Assembly (NCBI GenBank): GCA_963709875.1
Contig: CAVPYB010000010.1
Span: 186,001 to 250,000 of the forward strand
DNA length: 64,000 nt
Direction of reading: 5' to 3'
Origin: JAQBDA01 sp963709875
GTDB taxonomy: Bacteria > Chloroflexota > Anaerolineae > Anaerolineales > UBA4823
Positions 35,152 through 43,967 of this stretch are shown here, in pieces. Every line of letters begins with the position of its first letter. The stretch's first letter is position 1. The position numbers and the translations under genes are program-made. Below the pieces are notes generated by a model. The model saw only the letters and a program-made list of their open reading frames with translations, had not been told where the DNA came from and searched no databases.

Positions 35152-36489
35152 TTAAAACTGTAATGGGCAGCCGCCGCCACACTCGCTGATCAATGCACAC
35201 CCGCTGCACTTGGCAGGCAGGTCGCGCCGCTCGCGCAGGCTCACCGACAGGTCGTGGTTCCAGATCGACTCCCACGGATCGCGCAGCAGGTTGCCAAGCG
35301 GCTTATAGTACGACTGGCAGGGCAACACTGCCCCGTCCGGCTCGACGCACATGTTATACAGCGCCGCGGTGCAGCCTTTAACGCCCAGGTCGAGCTGCAT
35401 CGGGTCGAAATGGCAGTACTGTGTGGGTGTGTACCAGATCAGGCGCTGGCCGCGTTCTGTCGTCTTGCGGCGGGCGATATCCAGAAGCGGCACCAGCTCT
35501 CTTTCCGCCAACCCGGTGCCAACCGTGGCACCCTTTCCGGAGTAGATCAGCGCGTTCAACCCCACGGTAGGCACGCCGGTCTCTGCCAGGAAGTCCAGCG
35601 TCTCCGGGATGGTGGAGCTGTTCTCCTGCAGCATGGTCGTGTTGGTCATCACGAAGAGCGGAGTATCCAGCGCATTGCGCACCCCAGCGACGGTCTGCTT
35701 CCAGGCGCCATTCAAACCGACCATCCTGTCGTGGACCTGCGCGTCATGCGATTCCAGTGTGATCTGCACGTGATCCAGACCGGCCTCGACCAGCGAGGCG
35801 ACGAAGCGGCGGTCGCTAAGCCGGCGCCCGTTGGTGTTCAGCCCGGTGATCTGCCCGTTGCGCTCGGCGTAGGCGATCAGCTCCGGCAGGTCCTGGCGCA
35901 GGGTCGGCTCGCCGCCGGTGAACACCACATGCGGGATGCCAAGCTCCCAGATGCGGTCCAGGATGCGCTTCCACTCGCTGGTGGGCAGCTCGCCGAAATC
36001 GCGCTCCCGGGCGTTGTAGCAGTGGGCGCAGTCATTGTTGCAGCGGTAGGTCAATGCCAGATCCATGCGGTAAGGTGCGGAGGGGCGGGCGCTGAATGGG
36101 CGGATGGTCTCCACATCCAGCTCGTGCACCGGGCAGGCGCCCTCCGGGCGCACCAGCTCGCTGATCTGCAGACGCACCTGGCTGAAATCCTCCGATGCCT
36201 GGGAGCGAGATACCGAATACAGACGGGTGATGTTCCTTAGGGCCTGTCCTTCGGGGATCTCTTCCAGCAGCAGGTACGCCATTAGAGCCGCGGTCGGGTT
36301 GAGATGCACCACCCGGCTGGCGTTGACCATCAGCATGCCGCTGCCGTCTGCATCCAGCCGCAGGTGCACCCGGCTGCGCTCGCCCAGCGACTGGCGCTGG
36401 TAGTGGTACAGCCCGGGTTCCGGGAGATCGAAAGGCGCTTTCCGGCTGCCGCTGCCTATTCTTTTCAACCAATCCTGTAAAGCTACCAA
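35152..36489 (-). CDS. Radical SAM/SPASM protein with N-terminal PqqD-like domain
   Basis: A 445-residue peptide-maturase-type enzyme. Residues 25-115 form a PqqD-like domain (peptide-binding RRE type; GSGMLMVNASRVVHLNPTAA). The radical SAM barrel holds the [4Fe-4S] motif CX3CX2C at Cys150, Cys154 and Cys157 (LALTYRCNNDCAHCYNARE), then the SAM-binding TGGEPTLRQDL (191-201). The C-terminal SPASM region has further Cys (GCTAALYNMCVEPDGAVLPC, AKCSGCALISECGGGCPLQF) for auxiliary clusters. This is the layout of enzymes that modify ribosomal peptides. It starts at TTG 36489, since an in-frame TAG stops any upstream start. The upstream neighbours end in Cys-Ala tails and are candidate substrates. 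Confidence 0.87.
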   Translation of the reverse strand: MVALQDWLKRIGSGSRKAPFDLPEPGLYHYQRQSLGERSRVHLRLDADGSGMLMVNASRVVHLNPTAALMAYLLLEEIPEGQALRNITRLYSVSRSQASEDFSQVRLQISELVRPEGACPVHELDVETIRPFSARPSAPYRMDLALTYRCNNDCAHCYNARERDFGELPTSEWKRILDRIWELGIPHVVFTGGEPTLRQDLPELIAYAERNGQITGLNTNGRRLSDRRFVASLVEAGLDHVQITLESHDAQVHDRMVGLNGAWKQTVAGVRNALDTPLFVMTNTTMLQENSSTIPETLDFLAETGVPTVGLNALIYSGKGATVGTGLAERELVPLLDIARRKTTERGQRLIWYTPTQYCHFDPMQLDLGVKGCTAALYNMCVEPDGAVLPCQSYYKPLGNLLRDPWESIWNHDLSVSLRERRDLPAKCSGCALISECGGGCPLQF

Positions 36490-36511
36490 TATGTTCTACC
36501 TTCGATGAAAT

Positions 36512-38248
36512 TTATCTGCCGCCGCCGGCGCAGGCACACGCGCAGCCCGCACAGGCGCACGCGCAGGCGCAGGCACAGCTCAATCCACCGCTCGAGCCGC
36601 CTTTCCATTTGCCGCCGCTGCTGCTGGAGACGGCTTTGGGGATCGGGTTGGTACGGTTGGTGATGCCGCCGGTGAAATCCGCCAGGCTGCCGATCACGCC
36701 CGCGGAAAAGCCCTGCACGCTGTTGACCATCGATGCTGCGAAGTCCGAGCCGGGCAGGTGCGGCAATGTGGTCTGGCTGCCTTTTACAGACGGCACCGGG
36801 ACGCCCTGGACCGGTTGAGACGCAGGTGGTGCAGTACGTGGGAACCCCGGGTCGTAGCGCGGCCACCATATCGGCACGAAGACCGGACCGCCGCTGAAGG
36901 TGCGCCGGGTGCGGTCGTCGAACTGGCGATCGAGCATGGTCCATTCCATCACTTCGTCATACTTCGCGCTCTTCACTTCGGGCGTGTCGGCCGTCTCGAC
37001 CTGTACCCAGGCACGCTCGACGATGTCGTTGTAATATGCCACTGTTTCTTTGCGGCTGAACCCTTTCATCTTCTCGGATACCGTCCGCACCAGGTTCACC
37101 GTCATGTCCTGCAGTTTCTTGCGCCGTTCAGACTTCTTCTTCGAGCTGAAAGCGTCCAGGAACTCTGTTTCGTAGACATGCAGCCCCTCCGGCAGGGGGG
37201 TGCTGACCTCCAACTCCAGCGGGTCTCGGCTGGTGACGCTGGCAGCGCCCTTCTTGATGGTCGCGAACAGGGTCATAGTCAGGATCTTATCCACCGGCTG
37301 CTCCATCAGGATGGCGGCTTCGACTGCGGTCAGGCCGCGCTTGATGCCGTGCCCTTCGATGGCCACTTTGGGCGGCAGGTACTGCATTTTACGGCCCCTG
37401 CCGCTGCGCAACCCAGCCCAGATCAACAGCCCGATAAGACCGGAGCAGAACAGGAAGGGCAGGAATGAGAAGCAGACGCCAATGAACCCGAAGGCAGCAT
37501 CACCCGCACCGAACGCCTCAACCTCTCCAGGAGATACTGCCGGCGGAACTGTTGCAGGCTGGGTGATATACGCCGCCGGGAAGGAAGCGCCGAATACCTG
37601 CGATTTCGTCAGCCGGGCAGAAGGGCTGCGCCAGATATACACGATGCGTCCCTCTTCATCCATGGCGGATTCAGGTAGGTCGTTGAAACCGGAAGGGGCG
37701 GAGTGGTAGCGCGGCTCCTCGGTCTGCACGCCTGGCGGCAGGTGGAAGATGACCGTCAGTTCGGTCTCTCCAGAGACGAACTGCGGGTCGAAGAAGGTGG
37801 GTGCGAACTGGGCGCTCAGGTAATCCGGGTCTTGATCGTCTGTATACAGTGTCTGCTGCACGACCGGGACCACTGCCCGCACCCGCCCGGTCGCGCCGGG
37901 CTGGATGGCATTGCTGCCCAGTCCCAGGGCGACGCCGTGCTTCACATAGGGCGAGATCTCGATCTCATCTACCGGCTGCCCATCCACCTCGGCGGTGATG
38001 CCGCTCAAGTCGAAATTGCCGCTCGGCAGACCGACGTCAATGAAATCTATCGGCGCTGCGCCGGCCTGGTTGCGGAATACCCACTCATACAGCAGGGATT
38101 GGCTGCCATCGCTGTTCCAAAAAACATCCACGGTGGATTCCGGGATGCTGAAAGCATAGCCCTGCGCCAACACACTGCTGGGTAGTATTAGCAGTATAGC
38201 GAGCAGGAGCAGGAATAAGGTTTTCTTTCCCATACCCAGTCTATCCAT
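36512..38248 (-). CDS. DUF2207-like membrane protein with C-terminal Cys-Ala repeat tail (1)
   Basis: About 578 residues. It has a signal sequence (TLFLLLLAILLILPSSVLAQ), an exported beta-rich part to residue 250, one membrane helix (about 253-280), and a cytoplasmic region with YLPPKVAIEGHGIKRGLTAV and EAAILMEQPVDKILTMTLFA, as in DUF2207 proteins. A Ser/Gly-rich linker leads to the tail: five Cys-Ala pairs, Gly, three Cys-Ala pairs, then GGGR. The tail is thus on the cytoplasmic side, where the radical SAM enzyme 22 bp downstream could reach it. The eight Cys and regular spacing suggest a modified or metal-bound segment. An alternative start is ATG 38233. Confidence 0.8.
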   Translation of the reverse strand: MDRLGMGKKTLFLLLLAILLILPSSVLAQGYAFSIPESTVDVFWNSDGSQSLLYEWVFRNQAGAAPIDFIDVGLPSGNFDLSGITAEVDGQPVDEIEISPYVKHGVALGLGSNAIQPGATGRVRAVVPVVQQTLYTDDQDPDYLSAQFAPTFFDPQFVSGETELTVIFHLPPGVQTEEPRYHSAPSGFNDLPESAMDEEGRIVYIWRSPSARLTKSQVFGASFPAAYITQPATVPPAVSPGEVEAFGAGDAAFGFIGVCFSFLPFLFCSGLIGLLIWAGLRSGRGRKMQYLPPKVAIEGHGIKRGLTAVEAAILMEQPVDKILTMTLFATIKKGAASVTSRDPLELEVSTPLPEGLHVYETEFLDAFSSKKKSERRKKLQDMTVNLVRTVSEKMKGFSRKETVAYYNDIVERAWVQVETADTPEVKSAKYDEVMEWTMLDRQFDDRTRRTFSGGPVFVPIWWPRYDPGFPRTAPPASQPVQGVPVPSVKGSQTTLPHLPGSDFAASMVNSVQGFSAGVIGSLADFTGGITNRTNPIPKAVSSSSGGKWKGGSSGGLSCACACACACAGCACACAGGGR

Positions 38249-38313
38249 TCCGATCTACAATCTTTCAGCCGTCAGCCTCGACCCGCTGGGTCGCAGCCGT
38301 CAGCCGTCGTACT

Positions 38314-39951
38314 TCACCTTCCTCCACCAGCACAGGCACAGGCGCACCCGGCGCAGGCGCAAGCACAGCCTCCGCCTCCACTGGAACCGCGCCCGCTGCT
38401 GCTGGTCTTTGGCGGAGGGTTGGTCTTGGAAGTGACCGCCCCGGTGAACTCTCCCAGGCTGCCGATCACCCCGCCGGAGAAATTCTGCACGCTGTTGACC
38501 ATCGAAGCGGCGAAATCAGAGCCCGGCAGGTGCGGCATAGAGACGCTGCTTCCCTTCCCGGTTGAGACCGGTGCGCTGCGCGGGTAGCCAGGGTCGTAAT
38601 GACCCCACCAGGTGGGGGCATACACCGGACCGCCGGTGAACACACGCCGGGTGCGGTCGTCGTAATCGCGGTCCAGCATGGTCCATTCCATCACCTCATC
38701 GTATTTGGCGCTCTTCACTTCGGGCGTCTCGGCGGCCTCGACTTGCGCCCAGGCGCGCTCGGTGATGTCCTTGTAATATGCCACCGTCTCCTTGAGGCTG
38801 AAGCCTTTCATCTTCTTGGTCACGCTGCGTACTAGCGTGATCATCGAATTCTGCAGCTCTTTCTGGCGGGTTATCTCTGTGGCAGTTTTCTGGAAGGCGT
38901 TCAGGAAATCGATCTCGTATGCGTGCAGACCTTCTGGCTGCGTCTCTGCGAGATCGAGCTCCAGCGGGTCGCGGCTTTTCACGCTGGCGGCGCTTTTTTT
39001 GATCACCGCGAACAGGATCATCGTCAGGATCTTATCCATCGGCTGCTGCATCAGCACGGCGGCCTCGATAGCGGTCAGGCCGCGTTTGATCCCATGACCT
39101 TCGACGGAGATCTTCGGCGGCAGGTACTGCATGCGCCGCCGCCGGTCCGCGATCACCCCGGAGGCAGAGATCAGCATGAAAAACAGGATGAATCCAAGGC
39201 AGACGCCGGTGCCGATCAGGTCATCCGGGTTGATGTTCAGGCGCTCCCAGATAGAGATGTTCTTAACTACATCTGCTGGAAGGTATTGGCGAGGCAGGGA
39301 AGCCCCGAATAGATACTGGGTGTAGCCGTTGGCGCGGCTGTTGCGCCAGGTATAGGTGATATTGCCCTGGTTGTCGAAGCCTGTTTCCGGCTCGGTCGCC
39401 CATCCGGGCGGAGCGCTGTGCCAGCGCGGCTCTTCGGGCTGCACGCCGGGCGGGAAGTGAAAAGTGACGGCTACATCCGTATTGCCGGTGACGTATTTTG
39501 AGTCAAACCAGGTAGGGGAGAAGACCATGCTGGCATAATCCCTATCCTGGCTGTCGGGGTGGAACATGCGCTCCACGCCGGGAACCCATACCACCACCGT
39601 CCCGCTACGCCCGGCTGGTATCATCTCGCTCCCCAAAGCCACCGCTGCGCCGGTGCCTTTGCCCTGGAACTCGTCGCTGGAGACGTAAGCAGCCGGGAAT
39701 CCGTCCACCTCAGCCTGGATCTCGTAATCGTTGAAGTAGCGGTTGGGCAGCCCGACATCCACGAAATCGATCGGCGCTGCTCCAGGAGCGTTGCTGAACG
39801 TGAACTGGTACAGCAGGTCCAGCGTGCCGTCATCGTTCATGAACACATCCACCCACAGCTGGTCCAGGCTGAACAGGTAGCTCTGCGCCAGGGCGATAGC
39901 AGGCAGTGATAAGAGCACAATTACCAGGAAAAGTAAATAGATTTTTTTCAT
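38314..39951 (-). CDS. DUF2207-like membrane protein with C-terminal Cys-Ala repeat tail (2)
   Basis: About 545 residues from ATG 39951, whose start is chosen for the signal peptide MKKIYLLFLVIVLLSLPAIA; an in-frame ATG 17 codons upstream is possible. It is a paralogue of the preceding gene across its whole length, sharing PPKISVEGHGIKRGLTAIEA, TGGPVYAPTWWGHYDPGYPR-type and LPGSDFAASMVNSVQ segments. The single membrane helix lies near residues 250-275. The tail is a Gly-rich spacer, then three Cys-Ala pairs, Gly, three Cys-Ala pairs, then GGGR. It lies 65 bp upstream of its paralogue on the same strand. Confidence 0.8.
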   Translation of the reverse strand: MKKIYLLFLVIVLLSLPAIALAQSYLFSLDQLWVDVFMNDDGTLDLLYQFTFSNAPGAAPIDFVDVGLPNRYFNDYEIQAEVDGFPAAYVSSDEFQGKGTGAAVALGSEMIPAGRSGTVVVWVPGVERMFHPDSQDRDYASMVFSPTWFDSKYVTGNTDVAVTFHFPPGVQPEEPRWHSAPPGWATEPETGFDNQGNITYTWRNSRANGYTQYLFGASLPRQYLPADVVKNISIWERLNINPDDLIGTGVCLGFILFFMLISASGVIADRRRRMQYLPPKISVEGHGIKRGLTAIEAAVLMQQPMDKILTMILFAVIKKSAASVKSRDPLELDLAETQPEGLHAYEIDFLNAFQKTATEITRQKELQNSMITLVRSVTKKMKGFSLKETVAYYKDITERAWAQVEAAETPEVKSAKYDEVMEWTMLDRDYDDRTRRVFTGGPVYAPTWWGHYDPGYPRSAPVSTGKGSSVSMPHLPGSDFAASMVNSVQNFSGGVIGSLGEFTGAVTSKTNPPPKTSSSGRGSSGGGGCACACAGCACACAGGGR

Positions 39952-40092
39952 AGCCGGACTGCTGATCATTGGACTGTTATATCTCCGAAATCTGTCATTC
40001 AACCCGAGCGTACATCCCGATCACTGATCACTATTCACCGCTCTCGGCTCTCCAATTTCCTAATTCCTAACTCGCAATTCGCAATTCCTAAT

Positions 40093-40455
40093 TCACCACT
40101 TCGGCTCTTCTTTGAGCTGGTAGGTGCTGTTGCAGTACGGGCAGGATACCACCGGCGCGCCGGCCACCATCTTGACGTTATCCATGGTCAGCGCACCTCC
40201 GCAAGACTGGCACTTGAAGGTGTCCATCTTCACATCTGATGGCAGGTCGATATTATAGGTGACGTTGGTCTCAGATGGTTTGGGTTTTACTCTGGTAGCA
40301 AACCAGATCAGAGCCAGACCGATCACCACAGTGATAACACCGATGAAGATCCAGCTGGGGGAGCCTTGTGGGCTGAACGCGCCCCAGATGAACAGCACCC
40401 CAAAGAATATCAATATCCCGGCGATGATATAGGAGATGATCTTGATTGCGCTCAT
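40093..40455 (-). CDS. Small zinc-ribbon membrane protein
   Basis: 120 residues. Two membrane helices (IISYIIAGILIFFGVLFIWG and WIFIGVITVVIGLALIWFAT) are followed by a basic loop and a C-terminal zinc-ribbon with two CxxC pairs (FKCQSCGGALTMD and VVSCPYCNSTYQL). It is the first gene of the minus-strand row that continues to the Cys-tail proteins and the radical SAM pair, 90 bp or more downstream. The ribbon may bind metal or a partner. No named family was recognised. Confidence 0.65.
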   Translation of the reverse strand: MSAIKIISYIIAGILIFFGVLFIWGAFSPQGSPSWIFIGVITVVIGLALIWFATRVKPKPSETNVTYNIDLPSDVKMDTFKCQSCGGALTMDNVKMVAGAPVVSCPYCNSTYQLKEEPKW

Positions 40456-40612
40456 ATAATCCTCCGTGTTTTAGAACAGTATAAGTTTACAATTTATGTG
40501 CAGATTGGACAAATGATAAATATCCTGATTTTGTCATATTTATCTACGTATGAAAACCTGTAAACGTTGTAGAGACACAGCACTGGGTTAGCCGGTGACA
40601 AAATCAATACTG

Positions 40613-40638
40613 TAGAGACGCAGCATGCTGCGTCTCTA
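40613..40638. repeat. 26-bp palindrome (TAGAGACGC family)
   Basis: Perfect palindrome TAGAGACGCAGCA with its complement. It shares the TAGAGACGC end with the next repeat at 40664. It is a dispersed hairpin repeat of the non-coding gap 40456-40697. Confidence 0.6.
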
Positions 40639-40663
40639 TGTGAAGGTTGAATAAAATGTATAT

Positions 40664-40694
40664 CGTAGAGACGCCCCGCCGGGGCGTCTCTACG
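40664..40694. terminator. 31-bp hairpin after the arsC-like gene
   Basis: 14-bp stem CGTAGAGACGCCCC with its complement and a 3-base loop, 4 bp from the stop of the arsC-like gene. It may end the phosphate operon. It belongs to the same family as the repeat at 40613. Confidence 0.55.
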
Positions 40695-40697
40695 TAT

Positions 40698-41120
40698 TTA
40701 TTTGCTTGCCAATAATTCTGGGATCTGCCTGGCAATGTCATCCCGCACCTGGCGGAAGACCTCCAGCACTTCTGCCTGGCTGCCCGTCGCTTTGGCCGGG
40801 TCGGGGAAGCTGTGGTGCACGCGCACCCCGGGACCCAGCCAAAGCGGGCATTCCTCAGCTGCGGAATCGCACACCGTCACCACCTTATCGAAGGTGATCT
40901 CCCTCACCTCATCCACGTGCTTCGAGCGCCCGCCGTGCTCGATCCCGATCTCCTGCAAGACCTGCAGCGCCAGCGGGTGGACATAGCCTGCCGGTACAGT
41001 GCCGGCGCTGTAAGCCCGCCAGCTGTCGCCCAACTGGGCGTTGGTGATCGCCTCCGCCATTTGCGAGCGGCAGGAATTACCGGTGCATAAGAAGAGGATT
41101 TGTTTTCTGCTATCAACCAT
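40698..41120 (-). CDS. arsC: Arsenate reductase-like low-molecular-weight phosphatase
   Basis: About 140 residues of the LMW protein-tyrosine-phosphatase fold. The phosphate loop is CX5R (LFLCTGNSCRSQMAEA, first Cys near residue 12). The thioredoxin-coupled arsenate reductase pair is seen as VVTVCDSAAEECPLWLG, with two Cys six residues apart, as in the pI258-type enzymes. The ATG at 41120 overlaps the phoU stop (TGATG), so it is the last gene of the pst operon. Co-expression with phosphate uptake would help remove arsenate that enters by the same transporter. A tyrosine phosphatase is the alternative. Confidence 0.82.
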   Translation of the reverse strand: MVDSRKQILFLCTGNSCRSQMAEAITNAQLGDSWRAYSAGTVPAGYVHPLALQVLQEIGIEHGGRSKHVDEVREITFDKVVTVCDSAAEECPLWLGPGVRVHHSFPDPAKATGSQAEVLEVFRQVRDDIARQIPELLASK

Positions 41121-41836
41121 CAACCGCTGTATGTCCGGTACATGGTCTCGTCATCAGAGGTGGATAGCTCTTCCAGCTTACCGGTGGCGATATAGATCGT
41201 GCGCTCGCAGATATTGGTTACCCGGTCGGCTACTCGCTCCAGGTTGTGGGCTACCCAAAGCAGGTAGCTCCCCTGATCGATGGCATCGGGATTGTTGGAC
41301 ATAAGCGTCACAAGTTCGCGATAGACCTGGTTGTACAGGTAATCCACCTGATCATCTTCCGGAGGGATATTGCGGGCGGTGTCTGCGTCGATTTCTATGA
41401 ACGCTCCAACCGCACGGTGCAGCATCGAAACGCACAGCTCCGCCATGAGCGGGACATCGATCAATGGCTTTACCAATGGTTGTTTGCCGATCATCATCCC
41501 TACATGGGCGATCCCTTTGGCGTAGTCACCCATGCGTTCCAGCTCGCCGGCAACATCCAGGATGGATGCCAGCAGACGTAGGTCTCCCGCCATGATCGGC
41601 TGCGCGGTGGCGATAGTGATGATAACCTCGTTCTCGATCGCGAAGCGCTTGGCGTTGACCTGAGTGTCGCCAGTGTAGACTTGCTTGGCAAGCTCAATGT
41701 CCTGCTTTTTCAACGCTTCTACCGATAGGGTGACTGCCTCCTCGACCATACTGTCTAACAGTAAGATTTCGTCCCGCAGGTGTTGTATTTTTCGATCTAA
41801 GGTCTCTCGTGGCATACTTGTCGTCTCCCTGCTCAT
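41120..41836 (-). CDS. phoU: Phosphate transport regulator PhoU
   Basis: 238 residues with two PhoU helical bundles: ETLDRKIQHLRDEILLLDSM and the metal-binding ELERMGDYAKGIAHVG in the first, and WVAHNLERVADRVTNICERT in the second. The protein restrains the phosphate-sensing kinase and the Pst transporter. Its ATG overlaps the pstB stop (ATGA), and the arsC-like gene begins at its own stop, so translation is coupled across all three. Confidence 0.93.
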   Translation of the reverse strand: MSRETTSMPRETLDRKIQHLRDEILLLDSMVEEAVTLSVEALKKQDIELAKQVYTGDTQVNAKRFAIENEVIITIATAQPIMAGDLRLLASILDVAGELERMGDYAKGIAHVGMMIGKQPLVKPLIDVPLMAELCVSMLHRAVGAFIEIDADTARNIPPEDDQVDYLYNQVYRELVTLMSNNPDAIDQGSYLLWVAHNLERVADRVTNICERTIYIATGKLEELSTSDDETMYRTYSG

Positions 41837-42672
41837 CCGAAGCGTCCGGTGATATAGTCCTCGGTCACCTTTTCTTTAGGATTGGTGAAGATTTGGGTGG
41901 TCTCACCGTACTCCATCAGATAGCCAGCTCGGTCCTCATCCATGGTGAAGAAGGCTGTGAAATCCGAGACACGCGCTGCCTGCTGCATGTTGTGGGTAAC
42001 GATAATGATAGTATACTCTTTTGACAGCTCGCGCATCAGCTCTTCGATCTTCAGCGTTGCAATTGGATCAAGAGCCGAGCAGGGTTCATCCATCAGGATG
42101 ATATCCGGTTTAACTGCGATCGTACGGGCGATACATAGGCGCTGCTGCTGACCGCCAGACAGCGAAAGCCCACTCTGGTCCAGCTTATCGTGCACTTCAT
42201 CCCACAGTGCAGCTCCCTTTAATGATTCTATCACCAGTTCTTCCATCTGCGCTCTGCTGCCTTTGAAGCCGTTGATCTTCGCGCCCCAGGCAATGTTGTC
42301 GTAGATGCTCTTTGGGAACGGGTTGGGTTTTTGGAAAACCATCCCAATCCGGCGGCGCACTTCCACAGGATCGACTTCCGGGGCGTAAAGGTTTTGACCG
42401 TGAAAGAGCACCTCACCTTCTGCCCAGGCAGTAGGCACCAGCTCATTCATGCGGTTGAATGCCCGCAGCATGGTGCTTTTTCCACATCCTGAAGGACCGA
42501 TGATCGCGGTTATCTTTCGTGGAGGGACGGTAAGGGTGATATCTTTCACCGCTCGGAAGCTGCCATAATAGATGTTCAGGTTGTTAACTTCGATTGCGTT
42601 CTGTTCTATATCATCCATGGAAGTCTCTGGGGGGGTAAATGTCTCACTTATCCGGGTATAAGTCACGGTCAC
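41833..42672 (-). CDS. pstB: Phosphate ABC transporter ATP-binding protein PstB
   Basis: About 279 residues from GTG 42672, or 261 from ATG 42618 (MDDIEQNAIEVNNLNIYYG). The GTG start overlaps the pstA stop (GTGA) and has GGAAGG upstream, so it is preferred. Walker A is IIGPSGCGKSTMLRAF, the ABC signature LSGGQQQRLCIARTI, Walker B DIILMDEPCSALDPIA and the H-loop IIVTHNMQQAAR. It powers high-affinity phosphate uptake with PstA and PstC. Confidence 0.92.
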   Translation of the reverse strand: MTVTYTRISETFTPPETSMDDIEQNAIEVNNLNIYYGSFRAVKDITLTVPPRKITAIIGPSGCGKSTMLRAFNRMNELVPTAWAEGEVLFHGQNLYAPEVDPVEVRRRIGMVFQKPNPFPKSIYDNIAWGAKINGFKGSRAQMEELVIESLKGAALWDEVHDKLDQSGLSLSGGQQQRLCIARTIAVKPDIILMDEPCSALDPIATLKIEELMRELSKEYTIIIVTHNMQQAARVSDFTAFFTMDEDRAGYLMEYGETTQIFTNPKEKVTEDYITGRFG

Positions 42673-43967
42673 ACGAGCCTTCCGGTGTAGCGGTTTCGTA
42701 GGTAAACGGCAAAGGCATTCATTAGCAGCAATAAGATCAGCAACAAGATGATTGCCGCGGCAGCCAGGTTTCGCCATACATCTTGTGGGCGTGCCGTCCA
42801 CTGGTAGATCTGGATCGGCAGGGTAGTGAACTTGGAGAAAGGGCTGCTCGGATCGAAGGTAATGAAGGTTGATGCACCGATCACAACCAGGGGTGCCGTC
42901 TCACCGATCGCTCGTGACATTGCCAGGATGGTACCGGTAAGCGTGCCGGGGATGGCATTCGGTAGCACGTGGTGCCACACCGTCTGCCATTTGGTGCCTC
43001 CCAGTCCGAAGCTGGCTTCTCGTAATGACCTTGGCACAGCCCGTATTGCTTCCTGGGCGTTGATAATCACGAGTGGCAGTACCAGCAGTCCCAGCGTCAG
43101 TCCGGCGGAGAGGATCGTGCGCCCGTTGGCGGTTGTCGAATCGCCAATTCCGAACACCGCTCCACTTGTGAACGGTTCCAGCACGCGTACAAAAACTGCC
43201 AGTCCGAGGATGCCGTAAATAATTGACGGCACACCCGCCAGGTTGTTAATGTTGGTGCGGATGACGCGGTTGACCCAATTATCCTGGGCATATTCTTCAA
43301 GGTAAATCGCCGACATGACACCCATCGGCACTGCGAATAGCATGGCAATCAGGATGGTAAACAACGAGCCCAGGATTGCGTTGCGGACTCCAGCCAGCAA
43401 TGGATCGCTGTTCTGAGGTGAGGTGAGGAAATCGAGCGAGATCCAGCTGCGAAATTCTAGATAGCCGCCGGCAAAGTTATCGATAGCATTCTGAATAATC
43501 TCATCTTTTTGAAAGATCAATTCGTAGAGGGTATACGTAGCCGCGACTTTAGGTTTGGCGACTTCGCTGATGACCAGCTCCAGCAGTTCCTCCGGGCTGC
43601 GTTCTTCAAAAGGTTTCTCCTTCTCCAGGAAAGCATAACGTCCACTGGTGAGATTCTCCTGTAAGATGGCGATCAGGTCATTCGTTGTCAGATCTTCGAT
43701 CGGTGTCGCAGATTCGATAAATGTGGCAGGATCGGCGGTATATACAATAATTGCGTAGCCAAACGTGTCATTGATGATCTTGAAAAGCAGAACCATCAGG
43801 GCGACGATGCCGACAATAGTTGATGCCTGAAGCATAATCAGCCAGACAGCTCCAATGCGGTGGCGCCGGGGAAGATTTGATGTTTCACCCTCCGCACCGG
43901 GAAGCATACCCGCTTGATATTTTGACTTTCTTCGCCCTGGGGTCTGACGAGTTAGTGGTTTCCTCAT
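42669..43967 (-). CDS. pstA: Phosphate ABC transporter permease PstA with enlarged exported loop
   Basis: 432 residues, about 130 longer than usual. After a first helix (LIMLQASTIVGIVALMVLLF) there is a long charged insert of about 130 residues (TPIEDLTTNDLIAILQENLT...) before the core permease helices. The signature loop EAIRAVPRSLREASFGLGGT and the C-terminal TILAMSRAIGETAPLVVIGA match PstA. The insert is an unusual extension that should face the outside. It overlaps pstC by 4 bp (ATGA). Confidence 0.9.
   Translation of the reverse strand: MRKPLTRQTPGRRKSKYQAGMLPGAEGETSNLPRRHRIGAVWLIMLQASTIVGIVALMVLLFKIINDTFGYAIIVYTADPATFIESATPIEDLTTNDLIAILQENLTSGRYAFLEKEKPFEERSPEELLELVISEVAKPKVAATYTLYELIFQKDEIIQNAIDNFAGGYLEFRSWISLDFLTSPQNSDPLLAGVRNAILGSLFTILIAMLFAVPMGVMSAIYLEEYAQDNWVNRVIRTNINNLAGVPSIIYGILGLAVFVRVLEPFTSGAVFGIGDSTTANGRTILSAGLTLGLLVLPLVIINAQEAIRAVPRSLREASFGLGGTKWQTVWHHVLPNAIPGTLTGTILAMSRAIGETAPLVVIGASTFITFDPSSPFSKFTTLPIQIYQWTARPQDVWRNLAAAAIILLLILLLLMNAFAVYLRNRYTGRLV

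Noticed and set aside
35254..36240. A 328-codon open frame on the plus strand opposite the radical SAM gene
   Set aside because: It is antisense to a well-supported gene with cluster and SPASM motifs; its product is low-quality (His/Gln/Arg/Val-rich) and shows no family resemblance.
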